Of a stretch of 64,000 nucleotides of DNA, positions 44,577 to 54,948 are shown one piece after another. The stretch's first letter is position 1, and each line of letters begins with the position of its first letter. The DNA comes from Saccharibacter sp. 17.LH.SD. GTDB taxonomy: Bacteria > Pseudomonadota > Alphaproteobacteria > Acetobacterales > Acetobacteraceae. A program made the translations under genes and the position numbers. The stretch is taken from positions 250,501 through 314,500 of the forward strand of contig NZ_WVHO01000009.1 of assembly GCF_009834805.1 (NCBI RefSeq), read 5' to 3'. Under the pieces are notes generated by a model, which saw only the letters and a program-made list of their open reading frames with translations, was not told the origin of the DNA and did not search any database.

Positions 44577-45503
44577 TCAGAGATTATGGGAGAGCTCTTT
44601 AATATAGTCAGGACCAATTCCACAACATCCCCCTATAATCGTAGCTCCGGCTTTCTGCCATTCTTGCGCCAATTTACGATAGCGGGTTGTGGTGAGAGAT
44701 GTATCAAGGGCGCTTATGACTTCATTGGCTTCGTCATGCTTCTCATGGTTATGGTCAAATGCATTAGCGTAAACACCAAGTTGAGGCTTGTGAGGTCCGG
44801 TAAATTTGGCGAAGACTTTTTGGGCTTCCTGCAAAGCAGGTAACATGACAGCAGGATCGCTACAGTTAAATAACAAAGCATCAATGCGGAGTTCCAAAGC
44901 GGCTTTAATAGCTTCATGGAGGACTTCACCTGACCTCAGTCGAAGGGGATAGGTTTCGTTTCTAGTCGTTTCTAGATGCGTGTCATCTAACGTGAAGGAA
45001 AGCCAAAAAGGACGTGGATCATTAAAACCAATAATGCGACGTGCAATACGAGCTTCAACGATGCTGCTTTGTGTTTCGGCGAGCCAGAGATCAACGAAGG
45101 GAGAAAGATTGTCTTTCAGAGTAGCAAGAATGGTCTCGGCATAGTGTTTTTGAAAGAGGTCCGGGCGGTATGATCCGCAGACAGGGGGAAGGGAGCCAGC
45201 TAAGCGGACTGATGGTTTGCGCGCTTCGGCGATGGCATCACGTGCAAGTTGTCCCGCTAATTGGATGAGATCCTTACCATGTGTCCGGAAACGTTCTTCA
45301 CCAATATGATAGGGAACCACAGCATAGTTATTCGCGGTAATGACGTGCGCACCAGCTTCTATGAAAGAACGATGCGCTTTTTTTACAAAATCAGGTCCCT
45401 TGATAAGGGCGAGAGCAGACCATTCAGGTTGCCGAAAGGGGGCACCTATACGGTGTAGTTCGCGCCCCATGCCGCCATCAAGAATTGTCATGCAGGGTAA
45501 CAT
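44577..45503 (-). CDS. mmuM: homocysteine S-methyltransferase
   Basis: 308 residues of the MmuM/BHMT type: TILDGGMGRELHRIGAPF, the zinc-ligand NCSDP and the double cysteine GGCCGIGPDYI. It transfers a methyl group from S-methylmethionine (or SAM) to homocysteine, giving methionine. The usual partner transporter mmuP is not here. It lies upstream of the TonB-receptor and NCS1 genes in the same direction, with 218 bases between. Start ATG 45503, though an internal ATG at MTILDGG is possible. Confidence 0.88.
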   Translation of the reverse strand: MLPCMTILDGGMGRELHRIGAPFRQPEWSALALIKGPDFVKKAHRSFIEAGAHVITANNYAVVPYHIGEERFRTHGKDLIQLAGQLARDAIAEARKPSVRLAGSLPPVCGSYRPDLFQKHYAETILATLKDNLSPFVDLWLAETQSSIVEARIARRIIGFNDPRPFWLSFTLDDTHLETTRNETYPLRLRSGEVLHEAIKAALELRIDALLFNCSDPAVMLPALQEAQKVFAKFTGPHKPQLGVYANAFDHNHEKHDEANEVISALDTSLTTTRYRKLAQEWQKAGATIIGGCCGIGPDYIKELSHNL

Positions 45504-45545
45504 AATAAATAAGCTCTTATTAATGTAGAAGTGCCGTATGGAGTG

Positions 45546-46094
45546 TTAGGGTATAGTCCCGGACGTGTCTTGGTACGAAGAGCCGTTCCAAACCCACCGA
45601 TCATTCCCATCGACTAATAAATCATACATGCCGGCATGGTGTGTTGAAAGAACCGCAATGGAGCCGCTAACCGCATCCAAAATAAGCTTCCATCCGGTTT
45701 TGTCGTGATAATATACGGAAGTTGTGCAGCCACCTGCGCCACAAAGGCGGGCTGATTGAATTTGAACAAAAAGAGCTGCGTTTGTATCTTTGGTTGTAGC
45801 TGAAAGTGGTGCTGATCCAACAAGAATAATAGGCCGTTCATGGTAGCGCGCCGCATCTTTCAGCGTGTCTTTATTAAGTTTTCGGGCTGTCGCGTCGAGA
45901 GCACTATCAGGTTGCGTTGTGAGTATGACGGGGCGCGCTGTAGAAGTGTTTTTTTTCTGAGGGACGGCATGGTGGTGACGGCGATGGCGAGCAGACGCAT
46001 CATGGCTGCCGAAAGTAATAAGGGATGCCGCTCCAATGTAAAGGCACAAAGTAACCCATTTGGGGGGCGCAAACGGCATGCTCGGAATCCTCAT
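45546..46094 (-). CDS. secreted protein with His/Arg-rich N-terminus, function unknown
   Basis: 182 residues. Signal sequence (WVTLCLYIGAASLITFGSH), then a basic and histidine-rich stretch (SARHRRHHHAVPQKK), then a small folded part with FVQIQSARLCGAGGCTTSVYYHD, WKLILDAVSGSIAVLS, and GNDRWVWNGSSY. The two cysteines flank a glycine pair and may form a disulfide. The end resembles small beta domains seen in lysozyme-inhibitor-like periplasmic proteins, but I recognise no family. Confidence 0.75.
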   Translation of the reverse strand: MRIPSMPFAPPKWVTLCLYIGAASLITFGSHDASARHRRHHHAVPQKKNTSTARPVILTTQPDSALDATARKLNKDTLKDAARYHERPIILVGSAPLSATTKDTNAALFVQIQSARLCGAGGCTTSVYYHDKTGWKLILDAVSGSIAVLSTHHAGMYDLLVDGNDRWVWNGSSYQDTSGTIP

Positions 46095-46149
46095 TCTATC
46101 CAGAAGACGTAGTCCTGGAGATTTTTACTCTAATGCAAGGACCACTATG

Positions 46150-46890
46150 CTATTCGTAACGGAGCGTTACGACAAGCACATCTCGATAGGCCGGCTTGTT
46201 AGGATCCACAGGTTCAACGGCAGTGACGCCATGATATACACGATGATCGTTGACGAAGGCAGCATCCAAAGGGTGCGCTAATGTGAAGGCACCAAGCTGT
46301 GTTTTTTGATCCAGGGCATGAATGCTGGTGACGCCTTCTCGAATATTTTCACGACGAATCATGAATACAAACACCCAGTCAACGCCATCGCGGTGCATGC
46401 CTTCGGGGGTTGGACGCCCTTGTGTATGTGGATCGGCTTCGATGCGAAATTGATGTACTTCTGCATGCCACGACTGAGGCTTGCGAGTCTCTGGAGTTAA
46501 TGAATTTGCAACATGCGCTGCCGTTTTAAGAATCGCCGCGAGGGCTGAATGGTTCCCAATTGTGTCTTCAATGGGGGAAAACCAGCGCTCTATGCCGCCA
46601 TTAAGGAGATTATAATCACGGCTTTGATAGTGTGGTTGATGCTTCTTTCTGGTGACGTGGTCTGTTTCTATCGAAAAAGTAGCGTAACGCCGCCGCCGAT
46701 AAAGACCACCATCGGCCATATACTGATCGACGCCTAGGTGATTCCAACTATCAGAAAATTGGTCCCAATGGCTTAGGCCATAATGCTGAAGGAGCGCTAC
46801 AGTCTCCGGGGCAGGAAGGAAAACATAACCTTCCTCTTTAAGCTCAGATGTCACTGTAGCGAGAAGGGATGGAAAAGAAGGAGTCGTCAT
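46150..46890 (-). CDS. 2-oxoglutarate/Fe(II) dioxygenase of the IDO/BsmA family
   Basis: 246 residues. The Fe(II)-binding facial triad is visible as His166 and Asp168 in EGMHRDGVDWV and a distal His in VNDHRVYHGVTAV (His216 or His220); Arg236 in YRDVLVVTLRY could bind 2-oxoglutarate. The N-terminal GYVFLPAPETV and YRRRRYATF match the family that includes the L-isoleucine 4-hydroxylase of Bacillus. Likely hydroxylates a free amino acid, substrate unknown. No biosynthetic cluster surrounds it. Confidence 0.88.
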   Translation of the reverse strand: MTTPSFPSLLATVTSELKEEGYVFLPAPETVALLQHYGLSHWDQFSDSWNHLGVDQYMADGGLYRRRRYATFSIETDHVTRKKHQPHYQSRDYNLLNGGIERWFSPIEDTIGNHSALAAILKTAAHVANSLTPETRKPQSWHAEVHQFRIEADPHTQGRPTPEGMHRDGVDWVFVFMIRRENIREGVTSIHALDQKTQLGAFTLAHPLDAAFVNDHRVYHGVTAVEPVDPNKPAYRDVLVVTLRYE

Positions 46891-46955
46891 GAATCTTATA
46901 TGAGAAGGGAAAACTCATTTCTGCAAGAGGCAAGTTCTCCCTTCACTTTGATTCC

Positions 46956-48206
46956 TTAACGAGAAGAAGGTGTACCTGGAGCCACCAGGTCGGCGTGATG
47001 ATAGAAATGTTCATTAAGGGTCACGCGGAGAGTTTTACAAATACCTACCAGCCCATATTGGTGCTGCCGGAAAAGCCCCTCATGGATAAAGCGTGCAAAA
47101 TAGGCCCCAACACCATGACCACCGAAGCCTTTTTTGGAGGGCCACATCCCCCAGGCATTATAGTTGCCTAATGCGACAACGGCACCGCGATCCTGATACG
47201 AGAATGATGGGGGTGTTCTTCCCGTCAAAAGATAAGGCAGGGCGATGCGACCAAGATAACGTCCCTGTTGGCGAGCTGCCTGAGCCGTGGGGGCGACAGG
47301 GTCCTTCTCCATGCGAGCGCAATCACCGATGGCGAATATTGAAGGATCCTTTGTCGCCCGCAGCATTGGTGTGACCATAAGCTGCCCAGAACGGCCTAAT
47401 TCCAACCCTTCAAAAAGAGATGTAGCCTGACTTGCTTTTACGCCGGCCGCCCAGATGGAAAGAGTGGAAGGAATGATACGACCACTCTTCAGGTGAATAG
47501 CGTCACCGTCAACCTGAGTGACGACATCATTAGTAATGACATCAAAGCCGAGCTTCTCCAGTTCAGCCTTAGCTTCTTCAGACACAGAGGTTGGAAACGC
47601 TGGAATGAGGCGATCCATTGCTTCAATGAGAGTGGGTCGAAGAAGAGAGTGTCGTGCCTCTACACCAAGGCCAGGAGTGCTATCGACAGCTTGACATAAT
47701 TCAGCAGCAAGCTGAATACCCGTTGCCCCGCCTCCTACGATACTAAACTGAAGGGGTTTTCCCGTTTTTTTGGCATTAAGAAGACCATCACGGAAACGGG
47801 CATGCAGGGTATCTGCATCATGAAGCGTATTGAGGAACAAACAATATTCCTCTGCCCCGCGAGTACCGAAGTCGTTGGCGCGGGCACCAAGTGCGGCAAT
47901 TAAATAGTCATAAGGTATGGATTGACCATTGGCTAACCGAACCTGGCGCTTATCGCGTTCTACAGCTTCAGGAGTGCTTTGGATAAAATCAAACCCGAAG
48001 CGCTTAGAGAGCTCAATGAAGGAAAACAAATTTCCACTATGTTCAATGGTGCCGGCTGCGAACTCGTGTAATGCAGGCTTCCAAATATGAACGGGGTTTT
48101 GATCAACAAGTGTAACACTAACGTTGCGCTTATGGCGTAGAGAAGTGGCAACTTCTAAACCACCGATACCCCCTCCGAGAATAACAACACGTTTATTGGC
48201 AGGCAT
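46956..48206 (-). CDS. ndh: type II NADH dehydrogenase (non-proton-pumping)
   Basis: 416 residues. FAD-binding VVILGGGIGGLEVATSL at the N-terminus, NAD-binding FSIVGGGATGIQLAAEL mid-protein, and the FAD-contacting IFAIGDCARME. It passes electrons from NADH to ubiquinone at the inner face of the membrane. NDH-2 is typical of acetic acid bacteria, where it lets sugar oxidation run fast without proton pumping. A C-terminal amphipathic end (IHEGLFRQHQYGLVGICKTL) fits membrane attachment. Confidence 0.93.
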   Translation of the reverse strand: MPANKRVVILGGGIGGLEVATSLRHKRNVSVTLVDQNPVHIWKPALHEFAAGTIEHSGNLFSFIELSKRFGFDFIQSTPEAVERDKRQVRLANGQSIPYDYLIAALGARANDFGTRGAEEYCLFLNTLHDADTLHARFRDGLLNAKKTGKPLQFSIVGGGATGIQLAAELCQAVDSTPGLGVEARHSLLRPTLIEAMDRLIPAFPTSVSEEAKAELEKLGFDVITNDVVTQVDGDAIHLKSGRIIPSTLSIWAAGVKASQATSLFEGLELGRSGQLMVTPMLRATKDPSIFAIGDCARMEKDPVAPTAQAARQQGRYLGRIALPYLLTGRTPPSFSYQDRGAVVALGNYNAWGMWPSKKGFGGHGVGAYFARFIHEGLFRQHQYGLVGICKTLRVTLNEHFYHHADLVAPGTPSSR

Positions 48207-48357
48207 GGATTGCTCCTCAATTTCCTTTGAACGCGACGAAGCACATTAATATATTTGTGCCTTTGCTACGGGCAGTGCAATCATATACAAACCTGATTAG
48301 TGTGATAGGAAGCACTAAATAAATTATTATATAATAGTTGCACATATTGAGATATCT

Positions 48358-48388
48358 CTCGACCCATTTCCTTCTGTCATGGGTCGAG
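48358..48388 (-). terminator. hairpin after argJ
   Basis: CTCGACCCAT / ATGGGTCGAG (10-bp perfect stem, 11-base loop) directly after the argJ stop. On the plus strand it is followed by GTTTTGTTT, so the T-run favours rightward use; leftwards it may still act as a stabilising 3' end. Confidence 0.5.
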
Positions 48389-48398
48389 GTTTTGTTTA

Positions 48399-49637
48399 TT
48401 AGCTGCGATAAGAGCCGTTGATGTCGATATATCCGTGGGTTAGGTCACATGTCCAAACGTGGAAACGACCTTGGCCGATACCGAGGTCAGCTGTGATAAC
48501 AATTTCTTGTTCACGCATATAACGTTTCAGGGCGTCTTCATCATAATCTTGGGAGACACCCCCATCTCTCGCAACCCAATATCCACCTAAAGCGATGGAG
48601 AGCTTATCCCGGTCAGCGGGTTCTCCACTTTTTCCTACGGCCATGACGACACGTCCCCAATTGGCATCTTCTCCTGCGATCGCCGTTTTTACGAGAGGAG
48701 AGTTTGCGATGGAGAGTGCAATACGGTGAGCAGAATCGTCACTTTCTGCCCCTTGGACTTCAACACGGATAAGTTTAGTCGCGCCTTCGCCATCACGGAT
48801 GACAAGAAGAGCAAGCTCTTCCATGACGTCTCGGAAAGCATCTTTGAAGGCGCTAAGCTTATTATCATTAATATCTGAAATTTCAGGATGATCGGCTTGC
48901 CCCGTGGCGAATGCCATCACCATATCCGACGTGGATGTATCGGAATCGACTGTAATCGCGTTAAAGGTCGAGCCGACATATTCTGTTAGTAAGGCTTGTA
49001 GAACTGGTTGAGAGAGTTTGGCGTCTGTCGCGATATAGGACAGCATCGTTGCCATATCAGGCGCGATCATGCCTGAGCCTTTGGCGATTCCCTGAATGCA
49101 GACAGGAACATCACCAATGGTTACATCGCGCTGGGATGCCTTGGGGAAAGTATCCGTTGTCATGATCGCGTTCGCTGCGACTTCCCAATTATCCTCGTGA
49201 AGTTTTTCGACGGCCTCTGGAAGAGCTTTAAGGATTTTATGGTATGGAAGAGGCTCTCCGATGACGCCTGTTGAGGCTAGAAAAACATCTTCAACAGGAC
49301 ATTTTAAATGGTCAGACAGTTCTGTTGCACAGGCAACAACGGCATCATTTCCTGCTCGACCGGTGAAGACGTTTGCGTTTCCGGAGTTCACCAAAAGAGC
49401 ACGGGCGTAAGGTGTGTGATCAAGCGCCTGACGGCACCAGGGGATAGGGGCCCCTGGGCAGGTGTTTTTGGTGAAAACGCCTGCGGCCGTCGTTCCAGGA
49501 GTGAACTCCATAAGCGCGAGATCTGTACGCCCTTCATAGCGAATATTAGCCGCCACACCACTGAGTCGCACCCCAGCAACTCGTGTGAGTTTTGGAAGAG
49601 AACGTGCCAAAGGGGAGCGAGGGTGTGACGTCGCCAT
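48399..49637 (-). CDS. argJ: bifunctional ornithine acetyltransferase / N-acetylglutamate synthase
   Basis: 412 residues with the ArgJ self-processing site GSGMIAPDMATMLSYIATDA, where cleavage before Thr frees two subunits, and ASTGVIGEPLPYHKI, NSGNANVFTGRAG. It moves acetyl from N-acetylornithine to glutamate in arginine synthesis. It follows the parvulin gene with 2 bases between, in the argJ-parvulin-secA neighbourhood common in alphaproteobacteria. Confidence 0.96.
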   Translation of the reverse strand: MATSHPRSPLARSLPKLTRVAGVRLSGVAANIRYEGRTDLALMEFTPGTTAAGVFTKNTCPGAPIPWCRQALDHTPYARALLVNSGNANVFTGRAGNDAVVACATELSDHLKCPVEDVFLASTGVIGEPLPYHKILKALPEAVEKLHEDNWEVAANAIMTTDTFPKASQRDVTIGDVPVCIQGIAKGSGMIAPDMATMLSYIATDAKLSQPVLQALLTEYVGSTFNAITVDSDTSTSDMVMAFATGQADHPEISDINDNKLSAFKDAFRDVMEELALLVIRDGEGATKLIRVEVQGAESDDSAHRIALSIANSPLVKTAIAGEDANWGRVVMAVGKSGEPADRDKLSIALGGYWVARDGGVSQDYDEDALKRYMREQEIVITADLGIGQGRFHVWTCDLTHGYIDINGSYRS

Positions 49638-49639
49638 GT

Positions 49640-50578
49640 TTAGTGTGCTCCGTTGCCTGTTGTGTTAACAGGGGTGTTAGGGATGGGCTGCCCCTTCTCA
49701 TCGTAGTGAGTGATTTTGACCTGGCTTTCTGCGGCGTCAACGATCTTACGTGCTTCTTCACGGATCAAATCACGACGAATTTGGTCACGGACTTGATCGA
49801 AGCTCGGGACAGGTGCTGTGCGTGTGCCAAGAACCTGGATGACGTGCCAGCCAAACCGTGTGTGAACAGGCTTAGGAGAAATGGTACCAGGCTTCATAGA
49901 GAAGGCGACTTTTGTAAAGTCGGGGATCATATCTTCTCTTTTAAACCATCCAAGATCACCACCATGAACGCCGGTGCTTTTGTCCGTTGATAGCTGTGAT
50001 GAAAGCTTAGCGAAGTCAGCGCCCTTATTAAGCTTCTTGATGATATCGTTCGCCTGAGCTTCGGTATCAACTAAGATATGACGTGCGTGGATCTCTTCTT
50101 CCGGCTTTTTGGAAGCATAGTGTGTTTGATAATAGTTTTTTAAAGCGGCATCATTGACGTGTGGAAGTACTTTTTCTTCCAGGTACGCGTTCTGGAGGAC
50201 ATTACCAGCTGCAGCATCCATCGCCGCTTTAACATCGGGTTTGTCCTGCAACTTCTCTTTTTCGGCTTCAATTTGAATAGCTTTTTGGCTAATTAATTGG
50301 TCAATCAAAAGAGGGATTAGGATGCTAGTTTGCAGCTGACGAGCTTGCGGTGGCAAGCTGGCTGCTGCACGCTGAATGTCGGATGCTGTAATTTTTTGGT
50401 CGTTAACCGTAGCGATCACCATGTTGGGATCAGTAACAGGCTGTGCTTTCGATGCAGTAGCTGGTGCCTTCGCCGCGCCGGCGGAAGACGAATCTGCATA
50501 GGCAATCTGGGATGAAGAAATAAAGGATAGCCCCCCGATGAGAGCTGTGCAGGCGAATAGAGAGCGGGGAAGCCGCAT
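49640..50578 (-). CDS. periplasmic parvulin-type peptidylprolyl isomerase
   Basis: 312 residues. Signal peptide (FACTALIGGLSFISSSQIAYA), a helical SurA-N-like segment (residues about 50-150, VNDQKITASDIQRAAASL), then a parvulin domain (EEIHARHILVDTEAQANDII, GGDLGWFKREDMIPDFTKVAF, HTRFGWHVIQV). It assists folding of exported proteins. It is divergent from secA, so export and folding helper share a control region. Confidence 0.92.
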   Translation of the reverse strand: MRLPRSLFACTALIGGLSFISSSQIAYADSSSAGAAKAPATASKAQPVTDPNMVIATVNDQKITASDIQRAAASLPPQARQLQTSILIPLLIDQLISQKAIQIEAEKEKLQDKPDVKAAMDAAAGNVLQNAYLEEKVLPHVNDAALKNYYQTHYASKKPEEEIHARHILVDTEAQANDIIKKLNKGADFAKLSSQLSTDKSTGVHGGDLGWFKREDMIPDFTKVAFSMKPGTISPKPVHTRFGWHVIQVLGTRTAPVPSFDQVRDQIRRDLIREEARKIVDAAESQVKITHYDEKGQPIPNTPVNTTGNGAH

Positions 50579-50971
50579 AATTTTACCTCAATGCTTACAG
50601 GTAATTAGAAAATTTAACGTGCGAGCACCATGACAAAGCCCGCCCGAGCCTGCAAGAGGGATAAGTCTGCGGCTGCGACAGTATTTTCCTAAATTTATGT
50701 CATAATAAAGATGGTCGTTTAATATCCGGAGAGAAGTCTCCCGCATAAAGGGTAACTCTTTCTAGAGCTTAGTGCTTGTTAACGGGCCTGTTTTTTCTTC
50801 AAAAAGAGAAAAGAAGAATCATCTCAATGCGGCTTTTTCATTGACCCCTTCTGGCTTGCCCCCTATCTCCTGCATACGTGGAAAATCGTGACAGCCTGCA
50901 GTAGCAGTATTTCATTTCTTGCTGATGAGAAGTGAAAACGTTGCGGTGGGGTCAATATTTCAGGGTTCATC
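50579..50971. other. parvulin-secA divergent control region
   Basis: 393 bases without a gene between divergent genes. It holds the putative secA promoter (50841-50869), a small GGAGA/TCTCC hairpin near 50730-50745 and an A/T-rich block at 50787-50815. No SecM-like reading frame or riboswitch was recognised. Confidence 0.5.
50841..50869 (+). promoter_or_regulatory. putative secA promoter
   Basis: TTGACC (50841-50846), 17-base spacer, TATCTC (50864-50869); leader of about 95 bases to the secA ATG, which has AGGG upstream. The -10 match is weak. Confidence 0.35.
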
Positions 50972-53632
50972 ATGTTTGCACGCCTTGCTCGCGCTCTCTT
51001 CGGTTTCGCTAATGACCGTTCTCTCAAACGGTATCAGAAGCGTGTACCTGAGATAAATGCCCTAGAGCCTGCAATCCAGGGGCTGACGGACGACCAATTG
51101 CGTCATAAGACGCAGGAGTTTCGTGATCGTCTTGGTAAGGGAGAGAGTCTTGATCAACTCCTGCCTGAGGCTTTTGCTGTCTGCCGGGAGGCATCGCGTC
51201 GTGTGTTGGGGATGCGTCATTTCGACGTGCAGCTCATCGGGGGGATGGTTCTACACGAGGGACGTATCGCAGAGATGCGAACGGGCGAGGGTAAGACGCT
51301 GGTGGCAACATTGCCAGTGTATTTGAATGCCTTAACAGGCAAAGGCGTTCATGTGGTGACGGTTAACGACTATCTGGCAAGTCGTGATGCGGCCACTATG
51401 GCTCAGCTTTATAATTTCTTGGGCCTCACGACAGGGGTAATCGTTCCTAATTTGTCCGATGAGGAGCGGCGTGCTGCTTATGGGGCAGATATTACTTACG
51501 GCACGAACAACGAATTTGGGTTCGATTACCTACGCGATAATATGAAATATTCGTTGGATGAGATGGTTCAACGGGATTTCAATTATGCGATTGTCGATGA
51601 GGTCGATAGTATCCTCATTGATGAAGCACGGACCCCGCTGATTATCTCAGGTCCTGCCGATGATAGCTCGGAGCTTTACCGTCATGTTGATGCGGTTGTC
51701 GCGAGATTGGCAAAAGAGCCTGATGTTTATGAAAAAGATGAGAAGCTTCGTACTGTTACCCTGACGGAACATGGCTCAGACCGTGCTGAAGAATTACTGA
51801 GTGAAGCCGGGGTTCTGACAAACGGTGGTTTGTACGACATTCATAATGTGGCTGTTGTTCATCACGTGCAGCAATCTTTGCGGGCTCACGTTCTCTTCTC
51901 GCGTGATGTGGACTACATCGTGCGTGACGGTAAGTTGATCCTCATTGATGAATTCACTGGCCGAATGATGGATGGCCGTCGTTACTCAGATGGATTGCAT
52001 CAGGCGTTAGAGGCGAAAGAAGGCGTCGAGATTCAGCAAGAGAATCAGACGTTGGCGTCTATCACCTTCCAGAATTACTTCCGTTTATACCCCAAGCTTT
52101 CTGGTATGACCGGAACAGCGATGACGGAAGCAGACGAGTTTGCTGAAATTTACAATCTTGAGGTTGTCGAAATTCCGACCAACGTGCCGGTGCGTCGGAT
52201 TGACACGGATGATGAGGTTTATCTCACCGCTGCAGAAAAATATAATGCTGTTGCGGATCTGATTGAAAAAGTTCGTGCTAAGCGGCAGCCTATTCTCGTT
52301 GGTACATCATCAATTGAGAAGAGTGAGTATCTGTCAGCACTTTTGAAGCAGCGTGGCATCCCGCATAATGTGCTGAATGCGCGGCATCATGAGCGTGAGG
52401 CGAGTATTATTGCCCAGGCTGGTGCCCCAGGGGCCATCACGATTGCCACGAATATGGCAGGCCGAGGGACTGATATTAAACTTGGCGGTAACGTTGAAAT
52501 GTTGGTCGGGGAGCGCGTTGCCGAGGTTACGGATGACGCTGCCCGTGAAGCAGCGGTTGCAGAGGTGCGTCAACGTGTCGAGCACGACCATAAAGAGGTG
52601 CATGAAGCAGGCGGCCTGTACGTTATTGGGACGGAACGCCATGAAAGCCGTCGTGTTGATAATCAGCTACGCGGGCGTGCTGGGCGGCAAGGAGACCCAG
52701 GGAATTCTCATTTTTTCCTTTCCCTTGAGGATGATTTAATCCGTATTTTTGGTACCGACCGCATGGGCGGTATGATGCAGAAAATGGGCCTTAAACAAGG
52801 TGAGGCTATTGTTCATCCTTGGCTGAATAAAGCTTTGGAAAAGGCACAAAAGAAAGTTGAAGCGCGCAATTTTGACATGCGCAAGAACACGCTGAAATAT
52901 GACGATGTGATGAATGATCAACGTCGTGAGGTGTATGGCCAGCGGCGTGAATATATGGCGTCAGACGATGTTTCTCCCATTATTAATGAGGCACGTCTGG
53001 CCGTTATTGAGGATATTGTTCAGACATATATTCCTGAGAATTCGTTTGCCGAAGCGTGGGATGTTGAAGGGCTTCACCAAGAAATTTTGCGTGTGTTAGT
53101 CCTTGATCTGCCATTTTCCGAGTGGGCACAGGAAGATGGGATGGATGAAGAAGGGATTACGGCACGCATTGAAGAGGAAGCCGTGAAGGCACATGCATCT
53201 CGTACGGCCAATATGGGGCCAGATATGATGCGGATGATCGAAAAACATGTGTTGCTAACGTCCTTCGATGCCGCATGGAAAGAGCATCTTCATGGGCTAG
53301 ACCAGCTACGTCAGGGGATTGGGCTGCGTGCTTATGGGCAACGTGATCCATTGAATGAGTATAAGCAAGAGGCTTTCCAGATGTTTACGGCGATGTTGGC
53401 CGATATGCGTTTGCGTGTCGTCCAAACATTGGCGCATCTTCAAACAACGGCTGAGCCGCCTCAGATGCCTGAGCCTCCTGTGGTTTCAACAATGGAACCT
53501 GCTTCATTTGATGAAGATATTACCGTTGATGCGGATACATTGGCGCGTTGGAATGCCCAAACCCCTCGAAATGGTGCATGTCCTTGCGGGTCAGGTCTTA
53601 AATTTAAACATTGTCACGGTAAATTGGTCTAA
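50972..53632 (+). CDS. secA: preprotein translocase ATPase SecA
   Basis: 886 residues. Walker [17 protein letters not shown], Walker [21 protein letters not shown], helicase motif VI region [21 protein letters not shown], and the C-terminal zinc-binding tail [14 protein letters not shown] for SecB/ribosome contact. It drives unfolded proteins through SecYEG. The length matches alphaproteobacterial SecA (about 900). Initiates with ATG preceded by AGGG. Confidence 0.98.
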   Translation: MFARLARALFGFANDRSLKRYQKRVPEINALEPAIQGLTDDQLRHKTQEFRDRLGKGESLDQLLPEAFAVCREASRRVLGMRHFDVQLIGGMVLHEGRIAEMRTGEGKTLVATLPVYLNALTGKGVHVVTVNDYLASRDAATMAQLYNFLGLTTGVIVPNLSDEERRAAYGADITYGTNNEFGFDYLRDNMKYSLDEMVQRDFNYAIVDEVDSILIDEARTPLIISGPADDSSELYRHVDAVVARLAKEPDVYEKDEKLRTVTLTEHGSDRAEELLSEAGVLTNGGLYDIHNVAVVHHVQQSLRAHVLFSRDVDYIVRDGKLILIDEFTGRMMDGRRYSDGLHQALEAKEGVEIQQENQTLASITFQNYFRLYPKLSGMTGTAMTEADEFAEIYNLEVVEIPTNVPVRRIDTDDEVYLTAAEKYNAVADLIEKVRAKRQPILVGTSSIEKSEYLSALLKQRGIPHNVLNARHHEREASIIAQAGAPGAITIATNMAGRGTDIKLGGNVEMLVGERVAEVTDDAAREAAVAEVRQRVEHDHKEVHEAGGLYVIGTERHESRRVDNQLRGRAGRQGDPGNSHFFLSLEDDLIRIFGTDRMGGMMQKMGLKQGEAIVHPWLNKALEKAQKKVEARNFDMRKNTLKYDDVMNDQRREVYGQRREYMASDDVSPIINEARLAVIEDIVQTYIPENSFAEAWDVEGLHQEILRVLVLDLPFSEWAQEDGMDEEGITARIEEEAVKAHASRTANMGPDMMRMIEKHVLLTSFDAAWKEHLHGLDQLRQGIGLRAYGQRDPLNEYKQEAFQMFTAMLADMRLRVVQTLAHLQTTAEPPQMPEPPVVSTMEPASFDEDITVDADTLARWNAQTPRNGACPCGSGLKFKHCHGKLV

Positions 53633-53695
53633 ATGACGGTTTGAGCGTTTGTTCACGTCAGTTTGTGTTGTGGTTGTTAAGGAGAAAAGAGGTCC

Positions 53696-54445
53696 ATGGC
53701 AGGGCATTCGCAGTTTAAGAACATTATGCATCGTAAGGGCGCGCAGGATGCGAAGCGTGCCAAGCAATTTGCTAAGGTCATTCGTGAAATTACGGTGGCT
53801 ACACGCTCGGGTTTGCCTGACCCGGATATGAACCCTCGCTTAAGAGCGGCCATTTTGGCGTCGCGCGAGGTCAATATGCCGAAGGATACGGTGGATCGTG
53901 CCATTCGGAAGGCTTCAGGGGCTGCTGGTGGAGAGGATTATGTTGAAGTTCGGTATGAAGGTTACGGTCCTGCAGGCGTTGCCATCATCATCGAAGGTTT
54001 GACAGATAATCGTAATCGAACTGCTGCTGAAGTGCGTGCTGCTTTCTCTAAACATGGTGGTTCTTTGGGTGAGACAAATTCCGTTTCTTTTGGATTCGAT
54101 CGTCTTGGCGTGATTGTTTATCCGAAGGATGTAGCTTCTGAAGATGCTATGTTAGAGGCTGCGATTGAAGCTGGTGCCGATAATGTTGAAATGACTGAGG
54201 ACGGGCATGAAATTTTGACATCCATGCAGTCTCTTATGAGCGTGCGTGATGAGATGGAGAAGCGCTTTGGGGAGCCACGGTCCGCTAAGCTAGATTGGCG
54301 CCCACAGACAACCGTGCCTCTTGATGAAGAACAAGCACGTTCGGTGCTTAAGCTCATTGATGTGCTTGAAGAGAATGATGACGTTCAGGCTGTTTTTGCG
54401 AACTTTGACCTCTCCGATGAGGTTGCACAGGCTCTGAGCGCTTGA
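53696..54445 (+). CDS. yebC: YebC/PmpR family regulator
   Basis: 249 residues: [79 protein letters not shown]. The family (human TACO1) was described as DNA-binding regulators, and newer work links it to relieving ribosome stalls at proline runs. Its stop overlaps the ruvC start (TTGA), coupling it to the ruv genes. Confidence 0.95.
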   Translation: MAGHSQFKNIMHRKGAQDAKRAKQFAKVIREITVATRSGLPDPDMNPRLRAAILASREVNMPKDTVDRAIRKASGAAGGEDYVEVRYEGYGPAGVAIIIEGLTDNRNRTAAEVRAAFSKHGGSLGETNSVSFGFDRLGVIVYPKDVASEDAMLEAAIEAGADNVEMTEDGHEILTSMQSLMSVRDEMEKRFGEPRSAKLDWRPQTTVPLDEEQARSVLKLIDVLEENDDVQAVFANFDLSDEVAQALSA

Positions 54446-54948
54446 TTCGTTTGCTTGGTCTTGACCCCGGCCTACGTTTTATGGGCTGGGGTATTGTTGA
54501 TGTTGACGGCAATCGTTTGCGCCATGTGGCCGATGGGGTGTTCGCGACAGAAAGTGGGGATAGCGTTCCACATCGGTTGCGTACTCTCCATGATGGATTG
54601 CAAAAGCTTATTGCAGATTATGCTCCAGCGGAAGCGGCTGTTGAAGAGACTTATGTTAATAAGAATGGCGCTTCGACCTTAAAGCTCGGTTATGCACGTG
54701 GCGTGGCATTATTAGTGCCGTCTCTTGCGGGTGTTAGCGTTCATGAATATGGGGCTCGGGCGGTGAAAAGAGCTGTTGTTGGCACTGGGGCTGCTGATAA
54801 AGACCAGGTTATGATGATGGTGCGTCGTCTGCTACCAGGAGCGACGTTACGGCGTGCTGATGCTGCGGATGCTTTAGCTGTGGCTATTTGTCATGCTCAT
54901 CATCGCGCAAGTGCCCATCGCTTGGCCGGGGGAGTACGCATGGCATGA
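54442..54948 (+). CDS. ruvC: Holliday-junction endonuclease RuvC
   Basis: 168 residues with TTG start. [16 protein letters not shown] carries the first catalytic Asp (D8), [21 protein letters not shown] the conserved Glu, and the C-terminal [18 protein letters not shown] the last Asp pair. It resolves Holliday junctions made during recombination. It overlaps ruvA by four bases (ATGA). Confidence 0.97.
   Translation: MIRLLGLDPGLRFMGWGIVDVDGNRLRHVADGVFATESGDSVPHRLRTLHDGLQKLIADYAPAEAAVEETYVNKNGASTLKLGYARGVALLVPSLAGVSVHEYGARAVKRAVVGTGAADKDQVMMMVRRLLPGATLRRADAADALAVAICHAHHRASAHRLAGGVRMA

Noticed and set aside
50841-50955. Inverted repeat TTGACCCC / GGGGTCAA upstream of secA
   Set aside because: The first arm coincides with the putative -35 box and would not be in the transcript, so an RNA structure is unlikely.
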